Origin: JAMQKA01 sp034521835
GTDB lineage: Bacteria; Bacteroidota; Rhodothermia; Balneolales; Balneolaceae
Direction of reading: 5' to 3'
DNA: 64,000 bases
Assembly (NCBI GenBank): GCA_034521835.1
Contig: JAXHMA010000006.1
Location: forward strand, 1,612,001-1,676,000
This document shows positions 1-8,454 of this stretch, piece by piece. The notes under the pieces are model-generated. The model made no database searches, was not told the origin of the DNA, and was given only the letters and a program-made list of their open reading frames with translations. Made by a program: the position numbers and the translations under genes. Numbering within the stretch: position 1 is the first letter of the stretch; every line of letters starts with the position of its first letter.

Positions 1-2
1 AA

Positions 3-134
3 CTTTCAAATCCTAATCCTACAGGATTAAAAATGGTTGGTGGGAAAGGGATTGTTTTAGAAGGGACAGGTATTCATGTAGGTAAAAATTCGGGCCAAAT
101 GATAATTGGAGGACTACAACTTATTAAAGGTTAA
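3..134 (+). CDS. C-terminal end of a cassette gene (partial)
   Basis: An open frame enters from the left edge and stops at TAA 132-134, 15 bases before the first attC site. The visible 43 residues are glycine-rich with alternating hydrophobic residues, but too short to assign a family. Its position directly before an attC site says it is the gene of the cassette that begins outside the window. That cassette's R'' box (CTATAAC) predicts a GTTATAG box at its unseen left end. Confidence 0.5.
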   Translation, partial: LSNPNPTGLKMVGGKGIVLEGTGIHVGKNSGQMIIGGLQLIKG

Positions 135-149
135 CAACTCTGGATTTTG

Positions 150-409
150 CTATAACCCGCGCATTAAGTCGGACGTGGCTCGCCTGGGCTTTCCCGAAAT
201 TGGTCGCTCTTTTTGCTCGGTTTTTGGGCAATTGCTTTTCAAAATTTCGGCGGCAACAGTCTGTCTCTTTTCCGATTTTTTCTGCTGGCTCCTTCAAATG
301 GTCGCGGCCAGTTGCTTTCCGGTCGCTCCCTTTTGCTTGTATTTTGGGCTGTAGTTTTTAACTTAGTTCTAATTCGTAACCACGCCGCTTATCCGCAATG
401 TCGTTATAC
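150..409 (+). other. attC site 1 (long class, 260 bp)
   Basis: R'' is CTATAAC at 150-156 and R' is GTTATAC at 403-409. The conserved arms are GCGCATTAAG near the left end and CCGCTTATCCGCAATGTC near the right end. The roughly 200-bp middle is a long variable terminal structure, close in sequence to attC2, attC7, attC12 and attC15. Confidence 0.85.
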
Positions 410-429
410 TTCTTCCACAAATTTAACCA

Positions 430-816
430 ATGAACCTGAGAAAATATTTAAATAGTAATTTTGAGTTCAATATCTATCATTGGTCGGTAGTATTTATTTC
501 CAGCTTAATCGCTATCGAAGGTTTTACAATAGATCAATTTCCAAGTATAGTTTATTACCTAACCATATGGATTTCGTTGCCGCTTCAAATCTTATTTGTT
601 TACTGGTTTTTCAATAGAACCAAAACTTCAAATTCAGATGCTTTCTGGATTTTTATAGCATCCTTTTTAGTCGTACATCTATCAACAAATCCGTATTTAA
701 ATACTCCTTTTGCTCTATTTTGGTCTCTCTTTCTTATTTTAAATGTAATTCTGGGACCAATTGTAGTGGTCTGGTCAGGTTTAATTTTATTCAGGCGTAA
801 AGTTCCAGAAGTATAA
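430..816 (+). CDS. Small multi-pass membrane protein, cassette 2
   Basis: A 128-residue protein with about four hydrophobic segments and a basic C-terminus (RRKVPEV). I do not recognise a family. The ATG lies 20 bases after the R' box of attC1, and the stop codon TAA is inside the R'' box of attC2, so gene and recombination site are tightly packed. The same gene occurs again at 13,835-14,221 with one visible residue change (Leu to Phe near residue 102). The second copy is followed by a different attC. Function unknown; membrane location is inferred from hydrophobicity. Confidence 0.8.
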   Translation: MNLRKYLNSNFEFNIYHWSVVFISSLIAIEGFTIDQFPSIVYYLTIWISLPLQILFVYWFFNRTKTSNSDAFWIFIASFLVVHLSTNPYLNTPFALFWSLFLILNVILGPIVVVWSGLILFRRKVPEV

Positions 817-1067
817 CCCGCGCATTAAGCGGACGTGGCTCGCCTGGGCTTTTCCAAAATTGGTCGCTCTTTTTGCTCGGTTTTTGGCAACTGCTTTTCA
901 AACATGTGGCGGCAACAGCCCGTCTCCCCTCGCTTTTTTCTGCTGGCTCCTTCAAATGGTCGCGGCCGTTGCTTTTCGGATCGCTCCCTTTTGCTTGTGT
1001 TTGGGTCAAGAGTTTTTAAATTGTTTTTCAGTCGTAACCACGCCGCTTATCCGCAATGTCGTTAGGC
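811..1067 (+). other. attC site 2 (long class, 257 bp)
   Basis: R'' GTATAAC at 811-817 and R' GTTAGGC at 1061-1067. The R'' box is the exact reverse complement of the R' box of attC1, which marks 404-1061 as one cassette. The middle region is a variant of the attC1 middle region with many substitutions. Confidence 0.87.
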
Positions 1068-1439
1068 TGCGCGGCTAAGGCCACCTCGTTTTGTCAAAAG
1101 TTGCGGCCAAAAATTTTGCTGCAAAATTGGCTTTTAATGGATTACCATTTCCAGTCGTTGGTTAGCGATTGCTTCTAAATGGCTAAAAAGTCGGCTACGG
1201 TTTTCTGCTTCTTTTAACGAGTGACTTTTCCAAGTTGCGAATCTGCACCAGTGCTTTTTTCTGGCTCGCTTCCCTGCCCTTTTTTACATTTCGTATTCCT
1301 GCTTTTTAAACCGTTTTCTCGGTGCTACTGCCTCATCGCTCCCATCTCTCTTTCTGGCGCCGGCGCCGCGGCAACCTTTTCTAAAACCATTGCTTTTGTT
1401 TGGGTTTTCCTTGTCCAAAAGCCAAGTTCTCGTCCCCAA
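1068..1439 (+). other. Cassette 3: no convincing gene, related to cassette 9
   Basis: This cassette body has no protein gene I can recognise. The longest plus frame (1221-1445, 74 residues) is rich in Phe, Ser and Cys and ends inside the attC R'' box. A related frame exists in the homologous cassette at 5200-5574, but the two protein versions diverge in their centres, so coding is doubtful. The top strand is pyrimidine-rich and poor in A. It begins with CTGCGCGGCTAAGGCC, shared exactly with cassette 9. It could carry an RNA, a promoter, or a small peptide gene. Confidence 0.6.
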
Positions 1440-1570
1440 GCCTAACCCGCGCTTTAACTCGGACGTGCCTCGCCATTGGTTGCCAGTTTTGAGCTAATCA
1501 ATTTCTGTAGTACATTTTGTTTTTAATTCAACACTGAATCGCACGCCGGTTAAGCGCAATGTCGTTATAC
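1440..1570 (+). other. attC site 3 (short class, 131 bp)
   Basis: R'' GCCTAAC at 1440-1446 and R' GTTATAC at 1564-1570. R'' is the exact reverse complement of the R' box of attC2. The left arm has GCGCTTTAACTCGG instead of the usual GCGCATTAAGCGG, and the right arm has GGTTAAGCGCAATGTC. Closest to attC9. Confidence 0.87.
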
Positions 1571-1592
1571 CCAAAATTAATTATTAGCAGTC

Positions 1593-2054
1593 ATGAAAAA
1601 CTGTCTTTATAGAACTAAACATCTTGACAACGTTTTTAGTAAAGGATACCCAATATTTATTGTTACAATTTTTGATCATAAACAGAAAAATAACAAGCTC
1701 ATTGAGTTAATTCGTTTATTTGCGAATTATAATAGTGAAAAATATGAGTTCACCTATAAGTATGCTCCCATTAATTCAAAACCTGTTACTGATAAAGATA
1801 TTGAAGTAATATTTGACTGGGGTTTTGATTATTTAAAGCAAGAATTAGCTGATGAAATCTTAGAAACAGAAAGTGACCTTCAATCAAAAGCACTTCCATT
1901 AAAAGAACTGGATTTTTCTCACGACTTATTTGATAAATTGAAAACCTCTCCCTCTTTTGAAATTATTAAGTCTAAAATTGTTGAAAAGTCTGGTTGCGCA
2001 AAATTGAAGAAGAATATCCAAAGTTATGATATGATAAAGTTTGAAATTAAATAG
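1593..2054 (+). CDS. Unknown protein, cassette 4
   Basis: A 153-residue, Lys- and Glu-rich, soluble-looking protein with no signal peptide and no motif that I recognise. The ATG lies 22 bases after the R' box of attC3, and the TAG stop precedes attC4 by 14 bases. It is AT-rich relative to the flanking attC sites, as is usual for cassette cargo. No functional claim is made. Confidence 0.75.
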   Translation: MKNCLYRTKHLDNVFSKGYPIFIVTIFDHKQKNNKLIELIRLFANYNSEKYEFTYKYAPINSKPVTDKDIEVIFDWGFDYLKQELADEILETESDLQSKALPLKELDFSHDLFDKLKTSPSFEIIKSKIVEKSGCAKLKKNIQSYDMIKFEIK

Positions 2055-2067
2055 TATTTAGTTTTGG

Positions 2068-2196
2068 GTATAACCCGCGCATTAAGTCGGACGTGCCTCA
2101 CCAATTCTTGCCCGCTTCCCATTTTATAGTTACAATTTCATTTGTAAACAATTTCAACATTTTGGCGCACGCAGCTTATGCGCAGTGTCGTTATAC
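2068..2196 (+). other. attC site 4 (short class, 129 bp)
   Basis: R'' GTATAAC at 2068-2074 and R' GTTATAC at 2190-2196. The boxes match the reverse-complement rule for cassette 4. The variable centre belongs to the same subfamily as attC5 and attC11 (CCAATTCTTGCC near the left arm, GCGCACGCAGCTTATGCGCA near the right). Confidence 0.88.
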
Positions 2197-2212
2197 CACC
2201 TAATCAAAAATC

Positions 2213-2609
2213 ATGTCCTATTTCGAGGAAGCTAAAAAAAGAGCTAAAGAACGGTTAGAGAGTCCGTGGACTATTTTACTTCGGATTTTCTCTTTCTTAT
2301 TGATTGGAGTGATCTGGTTTTTATTAGCATATGGTATTTGGCAAATTCACTTACTCTTGGTTTCTACTCATATCTTCGAAAAAGATATGGAAGGTATTTT
2401 AGCGATACTCATGGTTGTTCCTCCGCTTATTGCTGCAATTCCCTTATCCCTTTTGTTTTCTAACTATTTAATCTTTTCAGTTTTCATCTGCTAGAAAGTC
2501 ATTGGATAAAGTTGCTAACTATGACATTTCACAAAAAAAGTTGCTGAAATTAACTCCTTGGGTGGTCATTCCATCACTTTTGATAAGTCTAATTGCTGCA
2601 GTTATCTGA
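2213..2609 (+). CDS. Small membrane protein, cassette 5 (frameshifted)
   Basis: The uninterrupted frame gives 93 residues with three hydrophobic segments and stops at 2492-2494. Removing one T in the TTTT run near 2477-2480 restores a frame that continues with about 40 further residues and a last hydrophobic segment. That frame stops at 2607-2609, 11 bases before attC5, the usual gene-to-attC spacing here. I therefore treat it as one gene of about 131 residues with a one-base insertion, possibly a read error. Family not recognised. Confidence 0.65.
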
Positions 2610-2620
2610 AGTTGTCGGTG

Positions 2621-2748
2621 GTATAACCAGCGCATTAAGCGGACGTGCCTCGCCAATTCTTGCCAGCTTCCATTTTTATAGTTACTCTTTCATTTATAAA
2701 TAATTTCAACACGTTGGCGCACGCAGCTTATGCGCAATGTCGTTATAC
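2621..2748 (+). other. attC site 5 (short class, 128 bp)
   Basis: R'' GTATAAC at 2621-2627 and R' GTTATAC at 2742-2748. R'' complements the R' box of attC4 exactly. Nearly the same variable centre as attC4 and attC11. Confidence 0.88.
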
Positions 2749-2766
2749 CCACTCCTAAATTTTTAT

Positions 2767-3483
2767 ATGATGTGGCAAATATATTTAACTGGAGACAAAC
2801 AAAGCCTAAAAAGGATAGTTGATTTCTTTTCATTGGATAGAGATGGTTTCGAAATAGGAAATGAAAATGATCAGTTCTACATCAAGGCAGATTGGGAAAC
2901 TGATGATGTAAATAAAGTCCGTGAAGAAGCAGCAAAAATTGTTTCCCGAATCAATGGAGTTGCAAAATTATTTTTAGATATAGAGAAAAATATACAATTA
3001 GTTGAATCGAAGGCAGTAAGGAAAATTGGGGAAGAAAGTAATTCTGCAGCAGTCTTTATTTCACTCTCAGATAGATAAAAATAAGTAGTTCGATTAATAT
3101 CGAAGCAGGCGATGGCAAAGGAAATATTACTCGATACCCTCATGATAATATTTTAGCCTTCGTAAGTGCTGGAAATTCTAATGAAACCATTCACAAAGTT
3201 CTCAAACTGAGTTCAAACCTTGAAAATTGGGTTAGATCTTTATCGGATTTACGAAGTAATTGAAGAGGACATTGGTAGTAAGGAAAAAATTGACGATTTA
3301 GGACTAGCCTCCAAAACACGAATAAAACTTTTTAAACGTACTGCAAATAGTTCGCAAGTCCTTGGTTCTAAAGCACGACATGGACATAGAAAACATGAAC
3401 CTCCTAAAAACCCTATGTCTTTAGAAGAGGCCGAAGCTTTAATTAAAAAACTAATAATCCAATGGGTTAATCATAAAATGTAG
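2767..3483 (+). CDS. Uncharacterised protein, cassette 6 (two frameshifts)
   Basis: Three consecutive open segments in alternating frames (2767-3078, about 3075-3258, and about 3220-3483) read as one protein of roughly 237 residues. The N-terminal part (MMWQIYLTGDKQ...) is followed by a helical C-terminal part with LYRIYEVIEEDIG, then ARHG, then PPKNPMSLEEA. I recall this arrangement from uncharacterised bacterial proteins of about 230 residues, but know no function. An in-frame ATG at 2737 lies inside attC5, so I use the ATG at 2767. The two indels may be sequence errors. Confidence 0.6.
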
Positions 3484-3486
3484 TGG

Positions 3487-3616
3487 GCATAACCCGCGCA
3501 TTAACGCGGACAGGCCTCGCCATCTGGTTGCCTCCCTTCCAGTAATTAGTTAATCTATCGTTTTAAAACTAATTCGACACTCCGGCGCCTGCCGGTTATG
3601 CGCAATGTCGTTATAC
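3487..3616 (+). other. attC site 6 (short class, 130 bp)
   Basis: R'' GCATAAC at 3487-3493 and R' GTTATAC at 3610-3616. R'' differs by one base from the expected complement of the preceding R' box. The arms are GCGCATTAACGCGG and CCGGTTATGCGCA, and the centre is distinct from the other short sites. Confidence 0.84.
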
Positions 3617-3672
3617 TCCTTTCACATCTCAGCGCATTTTCAGGTCTGAGAAAGTTTAATTACATTTAATCT

Positions 3673-3903
3673 ATGGTTAAAAAAGAACTCATAAAACAAT
3701 TAGAGAAACTTCCGCCCGAGGCTCAGCAAGAAGCGGCTGACTTTGTTGATTTTTTGTCGAAAAAATATCTTCAAAAAGACGATGATTCCTCTCAAAAATC
3801 AATCCTTGATAGCCCTTTCCGTGGAATGTGGAAAAATCGTGAAGATTTGAAAGATAGCACGCAGTGGGTTCGCAACATTCGTAAGAGCCGCTTTGCTGAA
3901 TAA
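3673..3903 (+). CDS. VapB-like antitoxin (DUF2281 type), cassette 7
   Basis: A 76-residue protein starting MVKKELIKQLEKLPPE, with the helical N-terminus and DFVDFL segment typical of DUF2281 antitoxins. It ends with a C-terminal basic stretch (RNIRKSRFAE). It is followed after 9 bases by a PIN-domain gene. Antitoxin first and toxin second in one cassette is the usual VapBC order. In integron arrays such pairs are thought to stabilise the array against cassette loss. The DNA-binding role is inferred from family knowledge. Confidence 0.85.
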   Translation: MVKKELIKQLEKLPPEAQQEAADFVDFLSKKYLQKDDDSSQKSILDSPFRGMWKNREDLKDSTQWVRNIRKSRFAE

Positions 3904-3912
3904 TTGCTTGCC

Positions 3913-4314
3913 ATGAGCCAACACGTTTTCATTGACACTGATATTTTAATCGATTTTGGACAAGATGAAACGGAAGCTGTTCAGACGATCGCTGAGCTGG
4001 AAAAGAACTATGATTTTTGTATCAGTGTCATTGTAGCCATGGAATTATATACAGGCTGCCGAAGTAAAAAAGACTTAGCCAATCTCGATACTTTCTTATC
4101 TGATTTTGAAATCATTTTTATAAACAAAAATATTTCAAAACAAGCATTCACTTGGATGCGGAAATTTAGATCTAGTCATGGTGTTGAAATTAATGACATG
4201 CTGATTGCGGCTACTGCCTACTCCTCAAACGCTGCTTTTATCAGTAAAAATCAGAAGCATTATCAATTTTTACCTGAGTTAGCTCTTCTTGACTATCCGT
4301 GGAGCGGAGTATAA
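3913..4314 (+). CDS. vapC: VapC-like PIN-domain toxin, cassette 7
   Basis: A 133-residue PIN-domain protein. Conserved acidic positions are visible: Asp in FIDTDILID near the start, Glu in VAMELYTG, and Asp in EINDMLIAATA. Known VapC proteins are magnesium-dependent ribonucleases that cut tRNA or rRNA and are blocked by the paired VapB. I chose the ATG at 3913 over the in-frame TTG at 3904. The stop codon lies within the R'' box of attC7. Length fits the family. Confidence 0.88.
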   Translation: MSQHVFIDTDILIDFGQDETEAVQTIAELEKNYDFCISVIVAMELYTGCRSKKDLANLDTFLSDFEIIFINKNISKQAFTWMRKFRSSHGVEINDMLIAATAYSSNAAFISKNQKHYQFLPELALLDYPWSGV

Positions 4315-4572
4315 CCCGCGCATTAACGCGGACGTGGCTCGCCTGGGCTTTCCCGAAAATTGGTCGCTCTTTTTGCCAATTTTTTAGTTATTTAATTTTT
4401 AAACATTTGGCGGCGACAGCCGGTCTCTCTTCGATTTTTTCTGCTGGATTCTTTAAATGGTCACGGGCGCTGCCCTTTCTGGATCGCTCCCTTCTGCTTG
4501 TCTTTTCGGCTGTAGTTTTTAACTTGGTTCTTCAGCTTTTAACCACGCCGCTTATCCGCAAGGTCGTTAGGT
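4309..4572 (+). other. attC site 7 (long class, 264 bp)
   Basis: R'' GTATAAC at 4309-4315 and R' GTTAGGT at 4566-4572. R'' complements the R' box of attC6 exactly. The long centre is a divergent member of the attC1/2/12/15 family. Confidence 0.86.
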
Positions 4573-4606
4573 TCCCTTAGCAAATTTGAATCAAACACAA
4601 AACATC

Positions 4607-4861
4607 ATGGATGAATTAAACATCGGGAGTAATAAATTTGAAGACGTAACAATTCCTATCGTTTTTGAAGATCGGTACTTTTTAATCGAATCTGATGATA
4701 CTGAGGAGCATTGTTTTACTGTCTTTACCGTCAGAGAAAATGAAACAATTATCGAAATTAAGAGAAATGAACCTCAGGATAACCCAATTTCAAACGTAAC
4801 AAAAACTGCAGCTGGAATTATTACAGTTTCTGATCCAGATTCAGGTGAGTTTTTTGTATAA
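4607..4861 (+). CDS. Unknown acidic protein, cassette 8 (in-frame stop)
   Basis: The frame beginning at ATG 4607 gives 84 acidic residues and stops at TAA 4859-4861. The same frame then stays open without another stop to TAG 5060-5062, 8 bases before attC8. The downstream part reads as a plausible continuation. The intact gene may therefore have been about 151 residues, 4607-5062, broken by a nonsense codon. Alternatively the second part is a separate short gene, for example from ATG 4925. No family is recognised. An upstream TTG (4586) is in frame but I prefer the ATG. Confidence 0.6.
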   Translation: MDELNIGSNKFEDVTIPIVFEDRYFLIESDDTEEHCFTVFTVRENETIIEIKRNEPQDNPISNVTKTAAGIITVSDPDSGEFFV

Positions 4862-5069
4862 ATTCGAGAACCAGGATCAGATTCAAGTTCAATATTTGGA
4901 ACTATTGGTGGCGAAGAGCAAGAAATGAAAGTCAAAGACCATGAAATCGCAATTGGTACTAACAAATTTCAGAGAAATATGATCTCTGGATTTCCAGTCG
5001 GAATAATGGTTTCCAAAGATGGATCTATTGCAATGGGAGCTCAATTACCTGACTCACTATAGGCGGGAA

Positions 5070-5199
5070 ACCTAACCCGCGCATTAAGTGGGACGTGCCT
5101 CGCCGTCGACTGCCGGTTTCGATTTATCAGTTTCCACAGTACATTTTAAAACAAATTCAGCGCTGTTTTGCACGCCCCTTATGCGCAATGTCGTTAGGC
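5070..5199 (+). other. attC site 8 (short class, 130 bp)
   Basis: R'' ACCTAAC at 5070-5076 and R' GTTAGGC at 5193-5199. R'' complements the R' box of attC7 (GTTAGGT) exactly. The right arm CGCCCCTTATGCGCA is shared with attC10. Confidence 0.87.
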
Positions 5200-5574
5200 T
5201 GCGCGGCTAAGGCCTTCTCATTTTGTCAAAAGTTGCGGCCAAAATTTTTGCTTTAAAATTGATTTTTAATGAGTTACAGTTTTTAGGCGTTGGTGAACGA
5301 TCCCTTCTGTCAGGCTAAAAAGTCGGCTACGATTTTCTGCTTCTTTTAACGAGTGGCTCTAAAACGCTACGAATCTGCACCAGTGCTTTTTTTAACGTCC
5401 GCTTCCCTGCCCTCGTGGGAAGTTTCGTATTCCTGCTTTTTCTCCCATTTTTCCCGGTGCTTCTGCCTCTCCGCTCCTATTTCACTTTTTGTCACTGGCG
5501 CCGCGGCAACCTTTTCTAAAACCATTGCTTCTGTTTGGGATTTTCCTTCTCCGGTGCCCTTTTCATGTCCCCAA
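5200..5574 (+). other. Cassette 9: no convincing gene, homologue of cassette 3
   Basis: The body aligns along its whole length with cassette 3 (1068-1439), with substitutions and small indels. Shared blocks include the first 16 bases, the CAAAAGTTGCGGCC block, the GAATCTGCACCAGTGC block and the GGCGCCGCGGCAACC block. The frame 5353-5580 gives 75 residues and ends in the R'' box like its counterpart. Conservation of DNA blocks exceeds conservation of the peptide centre, which points to a non-coding or regulatory role. This is inference. Confidence 0.6.
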
Positions 5575-5705
5575 GCCTAACCCGCGCTTTAACTCGGACG
5601 TGCCTCGCCATAGGCTGTCGGTTTTGAGCTGGTTAATTTCTGTAGTACATTTTGTTTTTAATTCAACACTGGCCTGCACGCCGGTTAAGCGCAATGTCGT
5701 TAGGC
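5575..5705 (+). other. attC site 9 (short class, 131 bp)
   Basis: R'' GCCTAAC at 5575-5581 and R' GTTAGGC at 5699-5705. R'' complements the R' box of attC8 exactly. Almost the same as attC3, matching the relationship of the cassettes they terminate. Confidence 0.87.
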
Positions 5706-5756
5706 GTTTCTACAATTAGAAGAGCATTATACAGCTAACAAGACGCATAATAAGTT

Positions 5757-6516
5757 ATGTCAATTCAGTCAATATCAGAAGATGAGTTTTACTCTCATAA
5801 TCCTGCAAAGGAAGCAATAGCAGTAGCATTTGCCGAAGAAGTTTCTTGGTATTCCGATACTACAAAAAATCTTATAGGTACTGTTCTTACTTGACAAAAC
5901 AGATAAAGATTGGGGTTTTGTAATTTTAGCGAAATATGAGGATGGTCAATATCGTGCAGTAAATGTGGATATTTCTCTAAGTTCTCAGGAGGAAGCAAAA
6001 GATAAACTCATTACAAAAATGAGTAAAATGGATAGTAGCGGGGAAATCCGTGAGCTTTTATTCAAAGATGATGATCTTGAGATATCAGAGATCAACATAA
6101 CAGATATCAATACGGAGATAAAAAGATATTTCAAAAATCACCCAGAAAAGTTATATGAATTATCTCCTAGAAAGTTTGAAGAACTAATTGCCGACATTTT
6201 TAACGATCTTGGCTTTGACGTTCAACTCACACAAGCTACTCGGGATGGTGGACGCGATATAATAGCTAGAATCAAAAACGCAGTAACTGATTACCTTACC
6301 TACGTTGAATGCAAACGTTATGCTGCGGAAAATAAAATTGGCGTAGGAATTATTAGAGAAGTGTCTGGAGTACATTACATTAAAAACCCTTCAAAGAGCA
6401 TTATAGTTACTACCAGCTTTTTTACAAGTGATGCCAAAGAAAAAGCAACAAAACTAAAAAACCAGCTTGCATTAAAAGACTATAACAACATAAAAGAATG
6501 GCTTTCAAAGTATTAA
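5757..6516 (+). CDS. Mrr-type restriction endonuclease protein, cassette 10 (frameshifted)
   Basis: From ATG 5757 the frame breaks near 5888, where one extra A in CTTACTTGAC shifts it. Removing it gives one protein of about 252 residues ending at 6516. The C-terminal half matches the Mrr catalytic fold: SPRKFEELIADIF, then DGGRDIIA, then VECKRYAAENKIGVG. The Asp and the Glu-X-Lys form a PD-(D/E)XK nuclease site. Mrr-family enzymes cut modified or foreign DNA. The N-terminal 100 residues are unassigned and may sense or position the target. A defence role is inferred from the fold and the cassette setting. Confidence 0.82.
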
Positions 6517-6530
6517 TTAACTAAGAAAGC

Positions 6531-6661
6531 GCCTAACCCGCGCATTAAGTGGGACGTGCCTCGCCGTTGGCTGCCGGTTTAAATCTGGTCAGTTTCTATA
6601 GTACATTCTAAAGCTAATTCAACGCGAATGTGCACGCCCCTTATGCGCAATGTCGTTATAC
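6531..6661 (+). other. attC site 10 (short class, 131 bp)
   Basis: R'' GCCTAAC at 6531-6537 and R' GTTATAC at 6655-6661. R'' complements the R' box of attC9 exactly. Confidence 0.88.
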
Positions 6662-6677
6662 TAAAAATTAAAAGCCC

Positions 6678-7578
6678 ATGAAAACAATAAAACTGATTTT
6701 ACCTCTATTCATCGTTTTTTATATAGCTGGTTGCGCGAGTACAAGTGTAGTAATGCTCGACGAAGCAGACAAGTATGCTCCATCTAATTCAGTGCAAATA
6801 AGGGAAACTATTCCAGATGAACCATTTAAAGCTATCGCACGACTCGAGACAAGAGGAGCTGTAGGTCAAGGTATTCCAGAATTACTTAACGATATGCGCA
6901 AAAAAGCAAAAGAAATTGGTGCGGATGTAATTATTCCTACTGAAGAAGGTAAAGAAAAAGTAGAGCAGGGAATTATTTATAATCCTTGGCTGGGTGGTTA
7001 TCAGACAATTGGTGGTGGCAATCAACCAATTGTGAGAGGTTATGCTATAATTTTTGAACGATCTATTGCTCAGAGAAAAGCGGCTTATAAACCACCTGCA
7101 ATTGTAAATGGAGGTGCCAGTTTCAATCTTCTTACACCAACACTTGGTGGTTATGGTGTCAATGCTTGGATTGGGAAAAACAAATTCAGAGTCATTGGAG
7201 ACTATTATTCAGTTGATATTCCCTCGTCTTTAGGTGGCGGTGGATTTGTTGATGGAAAAGTAGAAAGTGCAATAAGAGTTGGTGCTGATTATTTCTTTAC
7301 TGGAAACCTCAAAGGATTTTATTTTGGTTCCGGTATTCAAAGCGGTTCTTACAGTTTTCGCAATGAAAACAATGATGTACGTGGCAAATGGGAAACTTTG
7401 GATTTTACAGTCAGCATTGGCTATAAATTAAATTTTGCTTCAAACTTTGACCTTGATACCCGATTAGGGAATTGATGCTATAATGTTTGGCGGGGAAGAA
7501 ATAGAGATTGGAGGTCGAACCTTTCAACCATTAGAAGGCAAACCTTATGCCTCAATAGGCCTGGGAGTACATTTTTAA
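6678..7578 (+). CDS. Outer-membrane-type lipoprotein, cassette 11 first gene (frameshifted)
   Basis: A lipoprotein signal peptide (MKTIKLILPLFIVFYIAGC) puts the acylated Cys at residue 19. The next 100 residues include a KEIGADVIIPTEEG segment of the kind seen in small metal-binding-like or YbjQ-like lipoproteins. The second half is Gly- and Tyr-rich with alternating beta-strand patterns (GVNAWIGKNKFRVIGDYYSV, YFFTGNLKGFYFGSG), suggesting a beta-barrel-like domain. One extra G near 7465-7469 breaks the frame. Restoring it extends the protein to TAA 7576-7578 with a typical final aromatic residue (GLGVHF). Confidence 0.65.
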
Positions 7579-7599
7579 TGGAATATCGATATAAAGATA

Positions 7600-8304
7600 A
7601 TGGAGCTAAATCATAGTTTTTGGGCATCAGTATTCAAAGAAAGATTTTTACCTCAGCTTTCTTCTGTAGTTGAAACACTCGAAAAAAGAATTCTTTCAGG
7701 ATTCGAAGACATTGAAAAAGAAGCTGATGCCATAGCTGAAGCCTCATGGGATCAATTTATGTCAAGTCCTGGCACAGGAGAGGAAGATCCAAGTGATTTT
7801 GCTGAAATTGCGGAGCAAGCTGGTGTGTCTCATTACATACTTTTAAAGGGAATTAGACAAGGAATAATAAATCTTTTTTCCGTTGCATTGTATCACAATT
7901 TTGAACAACAAATTATGTTGTTCTTTCGCAAAGAAATTCTGAGCCCCGGAGAAGACAAGGATTCTGAGTTGCTTAAATTTGGAAAATTCAAGAAACGTCT
8001 AAAAGAAATGGGAATAAACATTGAAGAATTCCATTCTTGGTCAAAAGTCAAAGAGCTGAGATTGATAGCTAATACTGTTAAACATGGGGAAGGCAGTTCT
8101 GCCCAACAATTAAAATCTCTTCGTCCAAATCTTTTTGAAAACCCAGACTTGCGTGAGCTTGGGCTATCGTTTAAGTCTAATCCAAAAGTGTTTCTTCCTT
8201 TAGCAGGTGAAGATATATATGTTTCAATAGAAAATATTCAACAATATAAGGATGGACTCCATGATTTTTTCCGAGAACTTTTGGATGCAATGGAAAATGC
8301 CTAA
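7600..8304 (+). CDS. Unknown helical protein, cassette 11 second gene
   Basis: A 234-residue protein, mostly alpha-helical by composition, with no signal peptide. It contains ELRLIANTVKHGEG, resembling the Arg/His region of HEPN-like proteins, though the Arg-to-His spacing is longer than the usual R-X4-6-H. It starts 21 bases after the lipoprotein gene with no attC between them, so both travel in one cassette. A HEPN RNase-type or defence role is only a possibility. No family assigned with confidence. Confidence 0.6.
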   Translation: MELNHSFWASVFKERFLPQLSSVVETLEKRILSGFEDIEKEADAIAEASWDQFMSSPGTGEEDPSDFAEIAEQAGVSHYILLKGIRQGIINLFSVALYHNFEQQIMLFFRKEILSPGEDKDSELLKFGKFKKRLKEMGINIEEFHSWSKVKELRLIANTVKHGEGSSAQQLKSLRPNLFENPDLRELGLSFKSNPKVFLPLAGEDIYVSIENIQQYKDGLHDFFRELLDAMENA

Positions 8305-8326
8305 GCTACTATCAGGTCCATTTTTA

Positions 8327-8454
8327 GCATAACCAGCGCATTAAGCGGACGTGCCTCGCCAATTCTTGCCCGCTTCCCTTTTATTAGTTAACCTTTCATT
8401 TGTAAACAATTTCCACACGTTGGTGCACGCAGCTTATGCGCCGGGTCGTTATGG
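8327..8454 (+). other. attC site 11 (short class, 128 bp)
   Basis: R'' GCATAAC at 8327-8333 and R' GTTATGG at 8448-8454. R'' is one base off the complement of the R' box of attC10. Same subfamily as attC4 and attC5. Confidence 0.86.
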
